A stretch of DNA of 64,000 nucleotides from Bacillota bacterium (GTDB lineage: Bacteria > Bacillota > Sulfobacillia > JAJZYS01 > JAJYTV01), in NCBI GenBank assembly GCA_021793645.1, contig JAJYSJ010000006.1, positions 65,867 to 129,866 of the forward strand. The letters are read 5' to 3'. This document shows, piece by piece, positions 46,389 to 54,971 of the stretch (the stretch's first letter is position 1; every line of letters starts with the position of its first letter). Under the pieces are notes generated by a model that was given only the letters and a program-made list of their open reading frames with translations, searched no databases and was not told the DNA's origin. The position numbers and the translations under genes were made by a program.

Positions 46389-46972
46389 GCGCTTTCCCTC
46401 GACAGCCGGCGGAACAGGGCATGCAGGGTGAGCGCGAAGACAAACGCGACGCCGGTCACGATCGTGGAGGCGAACGCCGTCCCCGCAGGATCGAGTGATC
46501 CCGCGGCGGCCCGCATGGCGATCGCCCCGGCGGGCAGCAGGTTGAGCGCGGCGGAGTTCAGCACGAGGAACAGGATCATCTCGTCGGACGCCGTTCCCGG
46601 TTTGCGCAGCGTCCGGTTCAGTTCCTTCATGGCCTTCAGCCCGAACGGTGTCGCGGCGCTGCCAAGCCCCAGTGCGTTGGCAGCAAGGTTCATCGCCATC
46701 GGGGCGAATGCCGGATGATCCTTCGGCAGCTTGCGAAACAGAAAGTGCAAAAGCGGCATGAGCGGTGCGGCGAGTGCTGTCAGAAGACCGCTCTTTTCCG
46801 CAATGCGGCTGAGACCGAACCAGAACGCCATGACGGCAGCGAGGTCGATCGCAAGCTTGGCCGCCTGCATCGCCTGGGTGAACAGCCCGCCTCCCACCCC
46901 TGCGATCGTGCCGTGCGCCCCGCCGACGGCCAGCGCCGTGAGCATAAGGATCGCCCATACGGCGTTCAGCAC
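46385..46972 (-). CDS. spmA: Spore maturation protein A
   Basis: The 195-residue membrane protein has the SpmA motifs AVMAFWFGLSRIAEKSGLL, FPKDHP-like KLPKDHPAFAPMAMNLAANALGLGSAATPFGLKAM and ILFLVLNSAALNLLP. It begins with GTG 46972. It is paired and coupled with spmB, the normal arrangement, and diverges from panD. Confidence 0.94.
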   Translation of the reverse strand: MLNAVWAILMLTALAVGGAHGTIAGVGGGLFTQAMQAAKLAIDLAAVMAFWFGLSRIAEKSGLLTALAAPLMPLLHFLFRKLPKDHPAFAPMAMNLAANALGLGSAATPFGLKAMKELNRTLRKPGTASDEMILFLVLNSAALNLLPAGAIAMRAAAGSLDPAGTAFASTIVTGVAFVFALTLHALFRRLSRESA

Positions 46973-47079
46973 CCCGCATCACCCCAGCCACTTCCTATGG
47001 GCAAGTTGCCCGCGGAAGACCTCCCAGCCAGGCCCTAGAGCATATGCTATCGTGGACGCGGGCCGGAAAGGGGAATAGC

Positions 47080-47451
47080 ATGCTCTACTCGGTGTTGCGA
47101 TCAAAGATCCATCGCGTTCGGGTAACCGAGGCGCAGTTGTACTACCAGGGCAGTCTGTCGCTCGACCCGGACTTGATGGAGGCGGCCGACCTTAAGGAAC
47201 ACGACTGGGTCCAGATCACTTCGATGGCCAACGGCGTGCGTTGGCAGACATACGTCATCTCCGCAGAACGCGGCAGCGGCACCGTCCGCGCGAACGGTTC
47301 CGCGGCCCGCCACTTCGCGCCAGGTGACGAGGTCATCGTTCTCGCATTCGGCTACGCGAGTGAAGATGAACGCGCGACATTCCAACCCAGGGTCGTCTTC
47401 GTCGACGAGAACAACAGGGTGCAGCCCGCCACAGGAGAGACGACGCACTAG
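47080..47451 (+). CDS. panD: Aspartate 1-decarboxylase
   Basis: The 123-residue pyruvoyl enzyme makes beta-alanine for pantothenate. The self-cleavage site Gly24-Ser25 is in YYQGSLSLD; RANGSAARH and GDEVIVLAF are also present. AAAGGGGA lies before ATG 47080. No panB/panC is adjacent, so the pathway is split in this genome. Confidence 0.95.
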   Translation: MLYSVLRSKIHRVRVTEAQLYYQGSLSLDPDLMEAADLKEHDWVQITSMANGVRWQTYVISAERGSGTVRANGSAARHFAPGDEVIVLAFGYASEDERATFQPRVVFVDENNRVQPATGETTH

Positions 47452-47510
47452 GTAGAACCAATGCTGTAACGCTAGGCCCACATTGGGCGCCATGGGAGGG
47501 ACTTCGCACT

Positions 47511-48620
47511 TTGCAACTGCGCCGGATCGAGCTCTTCGCGCTGCAGATGCGCCTTCGCCATCCATTCGAGACAAGCTTCGGCCGCGAGGAGGAGCGGGAG
47601 TTTCTCCTCGTGCGCGCCCAGACGGACGACTTCGTCGGCTGGGGCGAAGTGACCGTGTCGCGCGACCCTTTTTACAGCTATGAAACCCTGGAAACGGCGG
47701 AGTCGGTGCTCCGCAACTACCTGATCCCCTGGACGCTTTCTGCACCCATTGCCCATCCGGATGACCTTTTGCCGCGCCTTGGACAGGTACGCGGCCATCA
47801 AATGGCCAAGGCCGGTCTGGAGGGCGCCCTCTGGGATCTCTACGCGCAGGAGCAGGGGCTGCCGCTCTACCGCGCGCTTGGCGGCGAGCGCAGGGAGATC
47901 GAGGTCGGCATCTCCATCGGCATCGAGCCGACCGTGGACCTTCTGCTGCAGCAGGTGGAACGCTTCCTTGGCGAGGGCTACCGGCGGATCAAGATCAAGA
48001 TCAAGCCTGGTCAGGACTACGAGCCGTTGCGGGCAGTCCGCGACCGGTTCGGCAACATTCCGATGATGGCGGATGCGAACTCTGCGTACCGCCTTTCCGA
48101 CATCGGGCTCCTGCAAAGGCTCGATGAACTCGGCCTGATGATGATCGAGCAGCCGCTCGGATATGACGACATCATCGACCACGCGAAACTTTCGCCGCAG
48201 CTGCGCACACCGATCTGCCTGGACGAGAGCATCCATGGACCGGATGACGCGCGAAAGGCCATCGAGCTTCGTGCGGCCGGCATCCTCAACATCAAGATCG
48301 GTCGTCTGGGAGGCCTAGGGCCTGCGCGCAAGACGCATGACATCGCGCGCGAAGCAGGCATACCAGTCTGGTGCGGCGGCATGCTGGAGAGCGGAGTGGG
48401 GCGCTTGCACAACGTTGCGATCACTACCCTTCCGGGATTCACCTTGCCTGGGGACACCGCTGCCAGCCGCCGCTACTGGGAAGAGGACATTGTCGAACCG
48501 GAGGTAGAGGTTACGCCGCAGGGCACGATCGTCGTGCCCCAGACGCCCGGCATCGGCAGCGCCGTGCGCGAGGACCGCGTCCGAGCGCTCGCCCACGGCC
48601 ATTGGACGTACCGTCCTTGA
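47511..48620 (+). CDS. menC: MenC / N-acylamino acid racemase family enolase
   Basis: The 369-residue enolase-superfamily protein has catalytic lysines in RIKIKIKPG and in NIKIGRLGG, and metal ligands in MADANSAY, EQPLG and LDES. These are shared by o-succinylbenzoate synthase and N-succinylamino acid racemase, which cannot be separated by motif; no other men genes are nearby. TTG 47511 has GGGAGGG 9 nt upstream. Its stop overlaps the TetR start (TTGA). Confidence 0.88.
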   Translation: MQLRRIELFALQMRLRHPFETSFGREEEREFLLVRAQTDDFVGWGEVTVSRDPFYSYETLETAESVLRNYLIPWTLSAPIAHPDDLLPRLGQVRGHQMAKAGLEGALWDLYAQEQGLPLYRALGGERREIEVGISIGIEPTVDLLLQQVERFLGEGYRRIKIKIKPGQDYEPLRAVRDRFGNIPMMADANSAYRLSDIGLLQRLDELGLMMIEQPLGYDDIIDHAKLSPQLRTPICLDESIHGPDDARKAIELRAAGILNIKIGRLGGLGPARKTHDIAREAGIPVWCGGMLESGVGRLHNVAITTLPGFTLPGDTAASRRYWEEDIVEPEVEVTPQGTIVVPQTPGIGSAVREDRVRALAHGHWTYRP

Positions 48621-49198
48621 GCCATCCCGCCAGCGGAGGCGTTGAACGCCGGCAGGACCTTGTGCGCTCCGCAGCGGCGGTCTTTGCGCGCCGCGGCTAC
48701 GAGCGGGCCCGGGTGGCCGAGATCGCCAAGCAGGCCCACGTCGCGACAGGCACGTTCTACCTCTACTTTCCGTCGAAAGAAGCCTGCTTTCTCGACCTCG
48801 TCGCCCAGTTGTACGACCTCGTCCTGACGCGAGTCGCACATGCGCGCCAGGGCGAACCGGACATCCTGCGCAAGCTCGAGGCCTCGATCACGGCTGTGCT
48901 GCAAACCTTTCAAGACGAGCGGGATCTTGCCGCGATCGTCCTGCTGCAGGGCAGCGGATCGCTGCCGCTGATGGCGGAGAGGCTTAGGACGGCTGAGGAC
49001 AACCTCGCAGCGCTCCTCGCGCAGGACCTCAAGGAGGCATCCGACGCCGGTCTGATGTCTTCTGGCGACGCCAGTCTGCGCGCCCACCTCGTGATCGGGG
49101 CGATGCGCGAAGCGCTGCTCTACCGACTGCGTCGCCAGGACGAGCCCGCGGCGCAAGATGCCGAAGTGCGGGAGTTCCTGATGCGGGCGCTGCGCTAA
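48617..49198 (+). CDS. TetR/AcrR family regulator
   Basis: The 193-residue protein has the TetR helix-turn-helix ARVAEIAKQAHVATGTFYLYF followed by PSKEACFLDLV. The C-terminal domain is ligand-binding and unassigned. It starts at TTG 48617 in a TTGA overlap with menC and so may be co-transcribed; its targets could be menC or the solute-binding protein downstream. Confidence 0.9.
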   Translation: MSHPASGGVERRQDLVRSAAAVFARRGYERARVAEIAKQAHVATGTFYLYFPSKEACFLDLVAQLYDLVLTRVAHARQGEPDILRKLEASITAVLQTFQDERDLAAIVLLQGSGSLPLMAERLRTAEDNLAALLAQDLKEASDAGLMSSGDASLRAHLVIGAMREALLYRLRRQDEPAAQDAEVREFLMRALR

Positions 49199-49262
49199 CG
49201 GCCTGCCATCTGCACCGGTGCCTGGTGTCCGGCGCGAACACCATCTTCGGGAGGTCCTTCGT

Positions 49263-50921
49263 GTGCAGCGAAAGGCGTCGCTGCTTCTCGCGCTATTGCT
49301 TCTCGTGCCGGCTGGTGCGGCCCATGCTGCAGCAGGGCTTTCGCGTCCCTTTGCCCAGACGCGGACCATCCCCCCCACTATCACGGTCGGCGTCGTGGGC
49401 CAGCCCGCGAGCTTAGATCCTTTCTTCTACACCGCGCAGAGCTCCGCGGACATCCTCGCCGCTACCTCCGACGGCCTCCTGCGCTACGCGCCGACGAACT
49501 GGCCCGCCAACGACCGCCATTTCACTTGGCGGCCAGACCTCGTGTCCCAGATGCCGCGGATCCGCGTGCAGGGGCCGCCAGGGCCAGACGCGGCAGTGAC
49601 CATCACCTATCGGCTGCGGTCGGGATTGCGCTGGTCTGACGGCGCCAGGTTGACATCGAAGGACGTCCGCTTTACCTGGCAGGCCGTGATGCGGCCGGGA
49701 AGCGGCGCCTACCAAGCCGGTTACGACCAGATCACCGCGATCGACACGCCGAATCCCCTGACGGCCGTCGTCCACTTGCGCGGGACCTATGCCGCCTGGC
49801 AGACGCTCTTCTCCGCCCTGCTCCCCTATCACGCGCTGCATGCGCGCGTGGGTTCGATTGCACAGGACACCGCCTACAATCTTCGTCCGCTCGCCACCGG
49901 ACCCTATGTCGTCGTCTACAACAAGCACAGGCGCGTCGTGCTTCGCAGCAACCCGTACTATGCCGGCCAGGACGGACCCGCAGCGAAGGTGGCTCGCATC
50001 GTCATCCGCTTTTACCGCGACGAGGCAGTGCTCGGCAAGGCTCTCCTAAGTCATCAGGTGTCCGTCGCGGACAATCTGCATCTCTCGCCCAAGAGCCTGC
50101 GGACGCTGCGCCGGGCAGGGATGCAAGTGAAGAGCGTGCCCGGACTCGGGTACGAGCAGTTCACCTTCAACCTGTTCGATCCCACGGCCGGCGACCTGAG
50201 CGTGCGCCGCGCGTTCTACCTGGCACTCAACCGGCAGAAGATCTCGCGAACCCTTTCGGGCGGCCTGTGGACGATCGCGACTGCCGACCAGGCACCCTTC
50301 AGCTGGGCATACAACCCGAAGGTTCCCGTGCTCCGCCAAAATATCGCCAAGGCCCGCCGGCTGCTCGTAAAGGATGGCTGGCAGATAGGGCCCGGCGGCT
50401 ACTTCCAAAAGGCAGGTCAGGAACTGACACTGCGCGTGTCGCTCTCTTTCACCCCGGCCCATGCGGCGCTGATGCAGGCTGTCAGGCATGATGAAGCGCA
50501 GGCAGGCATCCGCGTGCTGCCGTCCTACTACCGTGTGGCCGCACTCTTCGGCCCGAGCGGGGCACTGGCGAGAGGGCAGTACCAGGTAGCGGAGTTCACA
50601 CTCGTCGACAGCGTCGACCCCAATGACGCCGCGCTTTGGAACAGCGACATCGGCAACCGATTCACACAGGGAGATGACTTCTCCGGGTACGACAATGCTG
50701 CCGTGAACGCATGGACGCAGGATGCGCTCGCGCGGATGCACACCGCACCGCGCGCCCGGGACTACCGTCTGGTGCAGTTCGCCCTCTACCGCGACCTGCC
50801 GATGGTGCCGCTTTTCTTCGACTCTGTGGAAACGGCGTACAACCCGAAGCTGGTTTCCCATATCACCGTCGACGACATGGGCGGCTCCCTCTGGACCGCG
50901 AACCGTTGGCGAATGCGGTGA
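49263..50921 (+). CDS. ABC transporter solute-binding protein, family 5 (peptide/nickel type)
   Basis: The 552-residue exported protein has a signal peptide (about 1-23, LLLALLLLVPAGAAHAA), no lipobox Cys, then the family-5 pattern with PASLDPFFYT, ITYRLRSGLRWSDGARLTSKDVRFTWQ and LRPLATGPYVVVYNKHRRV. It binds peptides, nickel or similar ligands. GTG 49263 has GGGAGG 8 nt upstream. No permease or ATPase gene lies nearby, so it must work with components encoded elsewhere. Peptide uptake would suit the quorum-sensing pair at 54.8-56.3 kb, but that link is speculation. Confidence 0.88.
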   Translation: MQRKASLLLALLLLVPAGAAHAAAGLSRPFAQTRTIPPTITVGVVGQPASLDPFFYTAQSSADILAATSDGLLRYAPTNWPANDRHFTWRPDLVSQMPRIRVQGPPGPDAAVTITYRLRSGLRWSDGARLTSKDVRFTWQAVMRPGSGAYQAGYDQITAIDTPNPLTAVVHLRGTYAAWQTLFSALLPYHALHARVGSIAQDTAYNLRPLATGPYVVVYNKHRRVVLRSNPYYAGQDGPAAKVARIVIRFYRDEAVLGKALLSHQVSVADNLHLSPKSLRTLRRAGMQVKSVPGLGYEQFTFNLFDPTAGDLSVRRAFYLALNRQKISRTLSGGLWTIATADQAPFSWAYNPKVPVLRQNIAKARRLLVKDGWQIGPGGYFQKAGQELTLRVSLSFTPAHAALMQAVRHDEAQAGIRVLPSYYRVAALFGPSGALARGQYQVAEFTLVDSVDPNDAALWNSDIGNRFTQGDDFSGYDNAAVNAWTQDALARMHTAPRARDYRLVQFALYRDLPMVPLFFDSVETAYNPKLVSHITVDDMGGSLWTANRWRMR

Positions 50922-50949
50922 CGCCAATCGGCTGGGTGCGTATGGTAGC

Positions 50950-51510
50950 ATGGCGGTGTTCCAGCTTTTTGCCGACAGCAAATTTCAGGAAGGGAAGAAG
51001 CCGGGCAGCCGATGCTCCCCGGCGACCGCCACGATCGATTCCGCACAGTTCCGACGCCTGATGGGCAATTGGGCGACGGGCGTCACGGTCGTGACATCGA
51101 TGGGTCCGCGCGGACCGCACGGAATGACGGCAAGCGCGTTCCTGTCGGTGTCCCTAGACCCGCCGCTCGTCCTGATCTCGGTCGGGCACGACAATGACTC
51201 GCACGCCATCATTGAGGAGTCTCGGCGGTTCGCCGTGAACATCCTGGCTGCGGACCAAGAGGTACTCTCCGTGGCGTTCGCTACCCGCCGCGCGGATTCG
51301 GAGCGGGCCTTCGAGGGCGTCGCCCACGCGTTGAGCCCTGCCGGCCTTCCATGGCTGGATGGCGCCCTCGGGTGCCTGGAATGCGAACTGCAAGGTGGAA
51401 TCGAAGCGCAGGACCACACGCTCTTCCTGGGGCGGGTTACCGCCCTGCGAGAAGGCGAGAAGGCGCCGGCACTGCTCTACTTCCGGTCTATATACAGTTC
51501 ACCGCGCTGA
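50950..51510 (+). CDS. Flavin reductase domain protein
   Basis: The 186-residue FMN-binding split-barrel protein has IDSAQFRRLMGNWATGVTVVTS, GMTASAFLSVSLDPPLVLISV and FAVNILAADQEVLSVAFATR, as in flavin reductases of two-component monooxygenases. ATG 50950 adds about 30 residues before the domain; the start is uncertain. No monooxygenase partner is adjacent. Confidence 0.85.
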   Translation: MAVFQLFADSKFQEGKKPGSRCSPATATIDSAQFRRLMGNWATGVTVVTSMGPRGPHGMTASAFLSVSLDPPLVLISVGHDNDSHAIIEESRRFAVNILAADQEVLSVAFATRRADSERAFEGVAHALSPAGLPWLDGALGCLECELQGGIEAQDHTLFLGRVTALREGEKAPALLYFRSIYSSPR

Positions 51511-51581
51511 CTTCCTAGGCTGAGACTTGCGCTTGGCAGTGCGCCAAAACGCCCGCAGGGGGACTGCCGCCAGCAGCCCCT

Positions 51582-52727
51582 CTAGCTTGCCATGTGCGGT
51601 TCCGGCTCCTTGTTCGGCAGCGGCAGGGAACCGGCCAGGGCAAACAATCCCAACAGCCAGAGTACGTCCAGTACCTGCCGCACGCCGAATCTGTCGGCGT
51701 ACTGGCCAAGGAAGAGCATCACGACGCCCCCCAGACCGATCGCTAGGCCGATCGTGAGCGACGCTGCCACCCCCTGCCTGCCAGGCAGCAGTTCTTGAGC
51801 CAGCACGACAGTGGTGCTGAAGGTGGTAACGATGAAAAAGCCGAGCAAGCCGAGCGCGGCAAATTGCCACACTCCCCCGAGCCGCGGCAGGAGGTAGAGA
51901 AGCGGCGTCGAGAAGACCCAACTCAAGACGAGCAGCGTACGGCGGCCGAACCGATCGGAGATCGGACCGCCGGCGAGCGTGCCGAGCGCGCCCATGATGA
52001 GAAAGAAGAAGAGCACGCCGCCGGAGAGCGCCGGCGAAAGGATGTGGCTGCGGCTAAGGTAGAGCGGGAAAAAGGTCATGACGCCGAACTGCGCCGTGCT
52101 GCGCAGCACGACGACGAAGACGAGCACGGAAAGCATCAGCCAGGGAATGTCGCCTCCGGCTGGCGTCCTGCGCGGCGCCGCACCTGCGCTCGTGCGGGCG
52201 TACCTCCCGAGCACCGTGACGGCGATCGCTCCAGGCACGAGGAAGACGAGCATGCCGCGCAGCCCATAAAGGTGCGTTGCGGCGGCAGCGATCAACGGAC
52301 CGAAGGCGAAGCCGATGTTGCCTCCCACGGAGAAGATGCTCATGGCCGAGGCCCGACGGTCTCCGGCGGCAGAGAAGGCGCCAGATGCCCCGATCGGGTG
52401 GAAAGCCGCGACGCCGATGCCTGCGACGGCGACTAGCACCAGGAACACGTTGTAGGTCGGGGCAAGGGCAAAGGCGGACGTGCCAAGGGCCGCCACCCCA
52501 AGCGCCGTTGGCAATAGCCAGCGCATGGGGTAGCGGTCCGTGATCACGCCGAAGAGCGGTTGGACGACAGATGATGTCAGGTTGGATACGAGCACCGCGA
52601 CCGCCGCCGCCTGGTAGTTCAAGGCGAACAGCGTCGAAAGCAGCGGCAGGAGTGCCGTAACAGTGCCTGAGTTCAGGTCCGCAGTGAAGTGCCCGAAGCT
52701 CAGGCTGAAGAGCGCGCGGCGGTTCAC
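51582..52727 (-). CDS. MFS exporter, fosmidomycin-resistance (Fsr) type
   Basis: The 381-residue protein has 12 predicted helices. It begins LFSLSFGHFTADLNSGTVTALLPLL, and GIGVAAFHPIGASGAFSAA and GDRRASAMSIFSVGGNIGFAFGP resemble the Fsr group of exporters. GTG 52727 overlaps the stop of the DapA-family gene (GTGA), an operon of two. The substrate is not predictable. Confidence 0.87.
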   Translation of the reverse strand: MNRRALFSLSFGHFTADLNSGTVTALLPLLSTLFALNYQAAAVAVLVSNLTSSVVQPLFGVITDRYPMRWLLPTALGVAALGTSAFALAPTYNVFLVLVAVAGIGVAAFHPIGASGAFSAAGDRRASAMSIFSVGGNIGFAFGPLIAAAATHLYGLRGMLVFLVPGAIAVTVLGRYARTSAGAAPRRTPAGGDIPWLMLSVLVFVVVLRSTAQFGVMTFFPLYLSRSHILSPALSGGVLFFFLIMGALGTLAGGPISDRFGRRTLLVLSWVFSTPLLYLLPRLGGVWQFAALGLLGFFIVTTFSTTVVLAQELLPGRQGVAASLTIGLAIGLGGVVMLFLGQYADRFGVRQVLDVLWLLGLFALAGSLPLPNKEPEPHMAS

Positions 52728-53593
52728 GCGCCGATCTCGTTGATTGCGGCATCGATCTCCATGCGCCCCTCCTCGGGCAGCGGCTGGAGCGGAGGCACAG
52801 GGTCCCCGGCGGCGAAGCCGAGTCGGCCGGCAGCATACTTCAGACCCGGAATGCCGTAGCGTCGGGTGACGAGCGCGTTGAGTCTGGCAAGCGGCGCCTG
52901 CAGCCTTGAGGCCGTCTGAGCCTCTCCCGCGAGCAGCGCCCGTGCGGCGGCGCGCATGGCGTCCGGGAAGAGGTTCGCCAGGGCCGCGATCGTCCCGTCC
53001 GCACCATGGGCGAGTGCGGCCGGCAGCGCTCCGCCCGACCCGACGTAGTAGGCGAAGTCCTGCGGGCGCGCCGCGAGAACCTCAACCAGCATGGCGAGGT
53101 TCCCGGAGGAGTCCTTCATTCCGACGACTCCTCGGACAGCCGCAAGGCGCAGGATGTCGGCGACATCCAGCTGCGCGCCCGTGTAGCCGGGAATGTGGTA
53201 GACGTGCACCGGCCCTGCGCCTCCGACTGCCCTGTAGAACGCGTCCAGCGCAGCCCCTCGCAGCTGCGGTGTGTAGTAGTGCGGTGTGACGGCCAACAGG
53301 CCGGCGGCCCCTAGCGCCATGCTCTTTTCCGCAAGGTGCACGGCGTCCTCTGTCGTCTCCGCACCGACCTGGGCCAGCACCGGCTTCCCTTTGGATGCGG
53401 CGATCACAGCGCCCACCACCGCGAGGCGCTCCTGCTCGTGCAGGTAGATATACTCCCCTGAGGATCCCAGGGCGAGGAAGCCATCGAGCGACGTGCCGGC
53501 GAGGCGCTCCACATTGCGCTGAAGTCCCTCAAGGTCGAGGCGGCCGCGGTCGTCGCGCGGCGTAATGACCGGGGCCAGGATGCGGAAGGGCAT
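52724..53593 (-). CDS. DapA-family aldolase (dihydrodipicolinate synthase/NAL superfamily)
   Basis: The 289-residue TIM-barrel class I aldolase has the Schiff-base lysine in GVVGMKDSSGN, the GSSGEYIYL substrate loop and YHIPGYTG. ATG 53593 has AAAGGAGG 9 nt upstream. Coupling to an MFS exporter and no lysine genes nearby favour a sugar-acid or other keto-acid aldolase over true DapA. Confidence 0.87.
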   Translation of the reverse strand: MPFRILAPVITPRDDRGRLDLEGLQRNVERLAGTSLDGFLALGSSGEYIYLHEQERLAVVGAVIAASKGKPVLAQVGAETTEDAVHLAEKSMALGAAGLLAVTPHYYTPQLRGAALDAFYRAVGGAGPVHVYHIPGYTGAQLDVADILRLAAVRGVVGMKDSSGNLAMLVEVLAARPQDFAYYVGSGGALPAALAHGADGTIAALANLFPDAMRAAARALLAGEAQTASRLQAPLARLNALVTRRYGIPGLKYAAGRLGFAAGDPVPPLQPLPEEGRMEIDAAINEIGA

Positions 53594-53655
53594 GCGAGGA
53601 GACCTCCTTTGGGCTCCTCGCCCCATTCTTCCCCGAACCGCGCAGTTCCTTCGCT

Positions 53656-54351
53656 TCAGCGACTGTGCAGCCCGCATTCCGTCTTCTGAAAGCCGGCCCA
53701 CCGCCCTGCGCGGGGATCCTCTCCTGCCTTCACCGCACGGGTGCACGGCATGCAGCCGATGCTCGGGTAGCCGCGATCGTGCATCGGGTTGTATGGCACA
53801 TCGTGCTCGGCGACGTAGTTGCGCACATCCTCCATGGTCCAGTCGACAATCGGGTTCAGCTTCACAAGGCCGAAGCTGTCGTCGAATGCGACGCGCGGTG
53901 CGTTCGCCCGCGTCGGCGACTGATCGCGGTGGATGCCCGTAACCCAGGCGTCATGTGCGCAAAGGTAGCGGCGAAGCGGTTCAACCTTGCGGATGCCGCA
54001 GCAGCGGTCGGGTTCACGCAGCCATAGCTTCTCCCCGTGGGCGATGGCCTGCTCCTCCAGCGTCAGCGCAGGCAGCACGCGCTCCATCTCGATGTGGTAG
54101 CGCTCGGAGACACGGTCGATCAGTTCGTATGTCTCCGCAAAGAGCACGCCGGTGTCCAGGTAGAAGACATGCGGCTGTAGGCCCGCTGCACAAGCCATGT
54201 CAATCAGCAGGACGTCTTCCAGCGAGAAACTCGAGGCGAAGACCATCTGCGCGCCGAACCGTTCGTGGCCCCAGGCGATCGCCTCCTGCGCCGTCAGGGC
54301 CTCCCAGTCGCGGCTCAACAGTTCCGTGCGGATGTCCTCGACCCTCTCCAC
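53656..54351 (-). CDS. cysH: Adenylyl-sulfate reductase, CysH family (iron-sulfur type)
   Basis: The 231-residue enzyme reduces APS or PAPS to sulfite with thioredoxin. It has the four cluster cysteines Cys117-Cys118 (DRCCGIRK) and Cys200/Cys203 (GCMPC), the catalytic Cys226 in KTECGLH, and FYLDTGVLF. The cluster pairs indicate the APS-reducing type found in Bacillus. GTG 54351 has AAGGAGG 8 nt upstream. No other sulfate-assimilation gene is in the window. Confidence 0.92.
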   Translation of the reverse strand: MERVEDIRTELLSRDWEALTAQEAIAWGHERFGAQMVFASSFSLEDVLLIDMACAAGLQPHVFYLDTGVLFAETYELIDRVSERYHIEMERVLPALTLEEQAIAHGEKLWLREPDRCCGIRKVEPLRRYLCAHDAWVTGIHRDQSPTRANAPRVAFDDSFGLVKLNPIVDWTMEDVRNYVAEHDVPYNPMHDRGYPSIGCMPCTRAVKAGEDPRAGRWAGFQKTECGLHSR

Positions 54352-54459
54352 GCGCAACGCCTCCTTGCTGCATACCGACCATACGGTACGTAGCCCGGCT
54401 GCGACATGTGCGTCTATGTCCTGTCCCATCTGGGAATGACTGGGGCAGGAGTTGATTGC

Positions 54460-54735
54460 ATGTTCTCGCGCAGGTTTGAAGAGGACGGCGTCGTGGCAGG
54501 TCATTTGGGACGCTACGGATTCATGGCGCGGCTCACGCGCGGCCCCGTCAGCTACGGTCTGAACCGAAGCACACTGTACAAGGGGCGCGGCCGGATTGCG
54601 CAACTGCGCATCTGGCGGTTCGACCACAGCGGCGAGGTCGAGATACTTGCACTCTACGACAAGGGCTGGCAATACGGCCGGCTGCAGCATCTACGCGTGG
54701 TGCGCCGACTCGTCGACACGCTGGACGGGCGGTAG
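54460..54735 (+). CDS. 91-residue protein of unknown function
   Basis: This small, probably beta-rich protein has VAGHLGRYGFMARLTRGPVSYG, GRGRIAQLRIWRF and LALYDKGWQYGRL. The spacing of SYG, GRI-L and YDKGW recalls a family of short Firmicutes proteins of unknown function (DUF7678-like, from memory). AGGAG lies 8 nt before ATG 54460 and a terminator follows, so it is a real gene. Confidence 0.7.
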   Translation: MFSRRFEEDGVVAGHLGRYGFMARLTRGPVSYGLNRSTLYKGRGRIAQLRIWRFDHSGEVEILALYDKGWQYGRLQHLRVVRRLVDTLDGR

Positions 54736-54744
54736 CAGCAAAGG

Positions 54745-54781
54745 AAAAGGCACCCCTGAGGCCTCCTCCGGGGTGCCTTTT
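54745..54781. terminator. Bidirectional intrinsic terminator
   Basis: AAAAGGCACCCC (54745-54756) pairs with GGGGTGCCTTTT (54770-54781). It has T-runs on both strands and ends the 91-codon gene (plus) and the regulator-propeptide operon (minus). Confidence 0.93.
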
Positions 54782-54794
54782 CCCTGCGCTCGAC

Positions 54795-54965
54795 TTAGTA
54801 CTCGTCGGGCGGAAGCACGGGAGCAGTCGGGGTGACGGACATCGCCTGCACTTGCACCGAGGGACCGTACTCATCCGGTGGAAGAACCGGTGCGGCAGAG
54901 GCCACCGTCGCAACCCCAAGCAGGATCATCAGCAGAAGCCCGAAGCCAGCAATGAACTTGCGCAT
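54795..54965 (-). CDS. Secreted 56-residue propeptide with tandem APVLPPDEY (putative quorum-sensing signal)
   Basis: The ATG at 54965 has CGGAGG 9-10 nt upstream, inside the end of the regulator gene, whose stop is 6 nt before it. Residues 1-24 form a signal peptide (MRKFIAGFGLLLMILLG, ending VASA). The exported part has APVLPPDEY at 25-33 and again at 48-56, the second copy ending exactly at the stop. Six of the nine codons differ between copies, all synonymously, so the peptide sequence itself is kept. This is the layout of Phr/NprX-type propeptides, cut outside the cell and re-imported to bind a TPR regulator. The mature form is unknown. Confidence 0.85.
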   Translation of the reverse strand: MRKFIAGFGLLLMILLGVATVASAAPVLPPDEYGPSVQVQAMSVTPTAPVLPPDEY

Positions 54966-54971
54966 TTCCGA

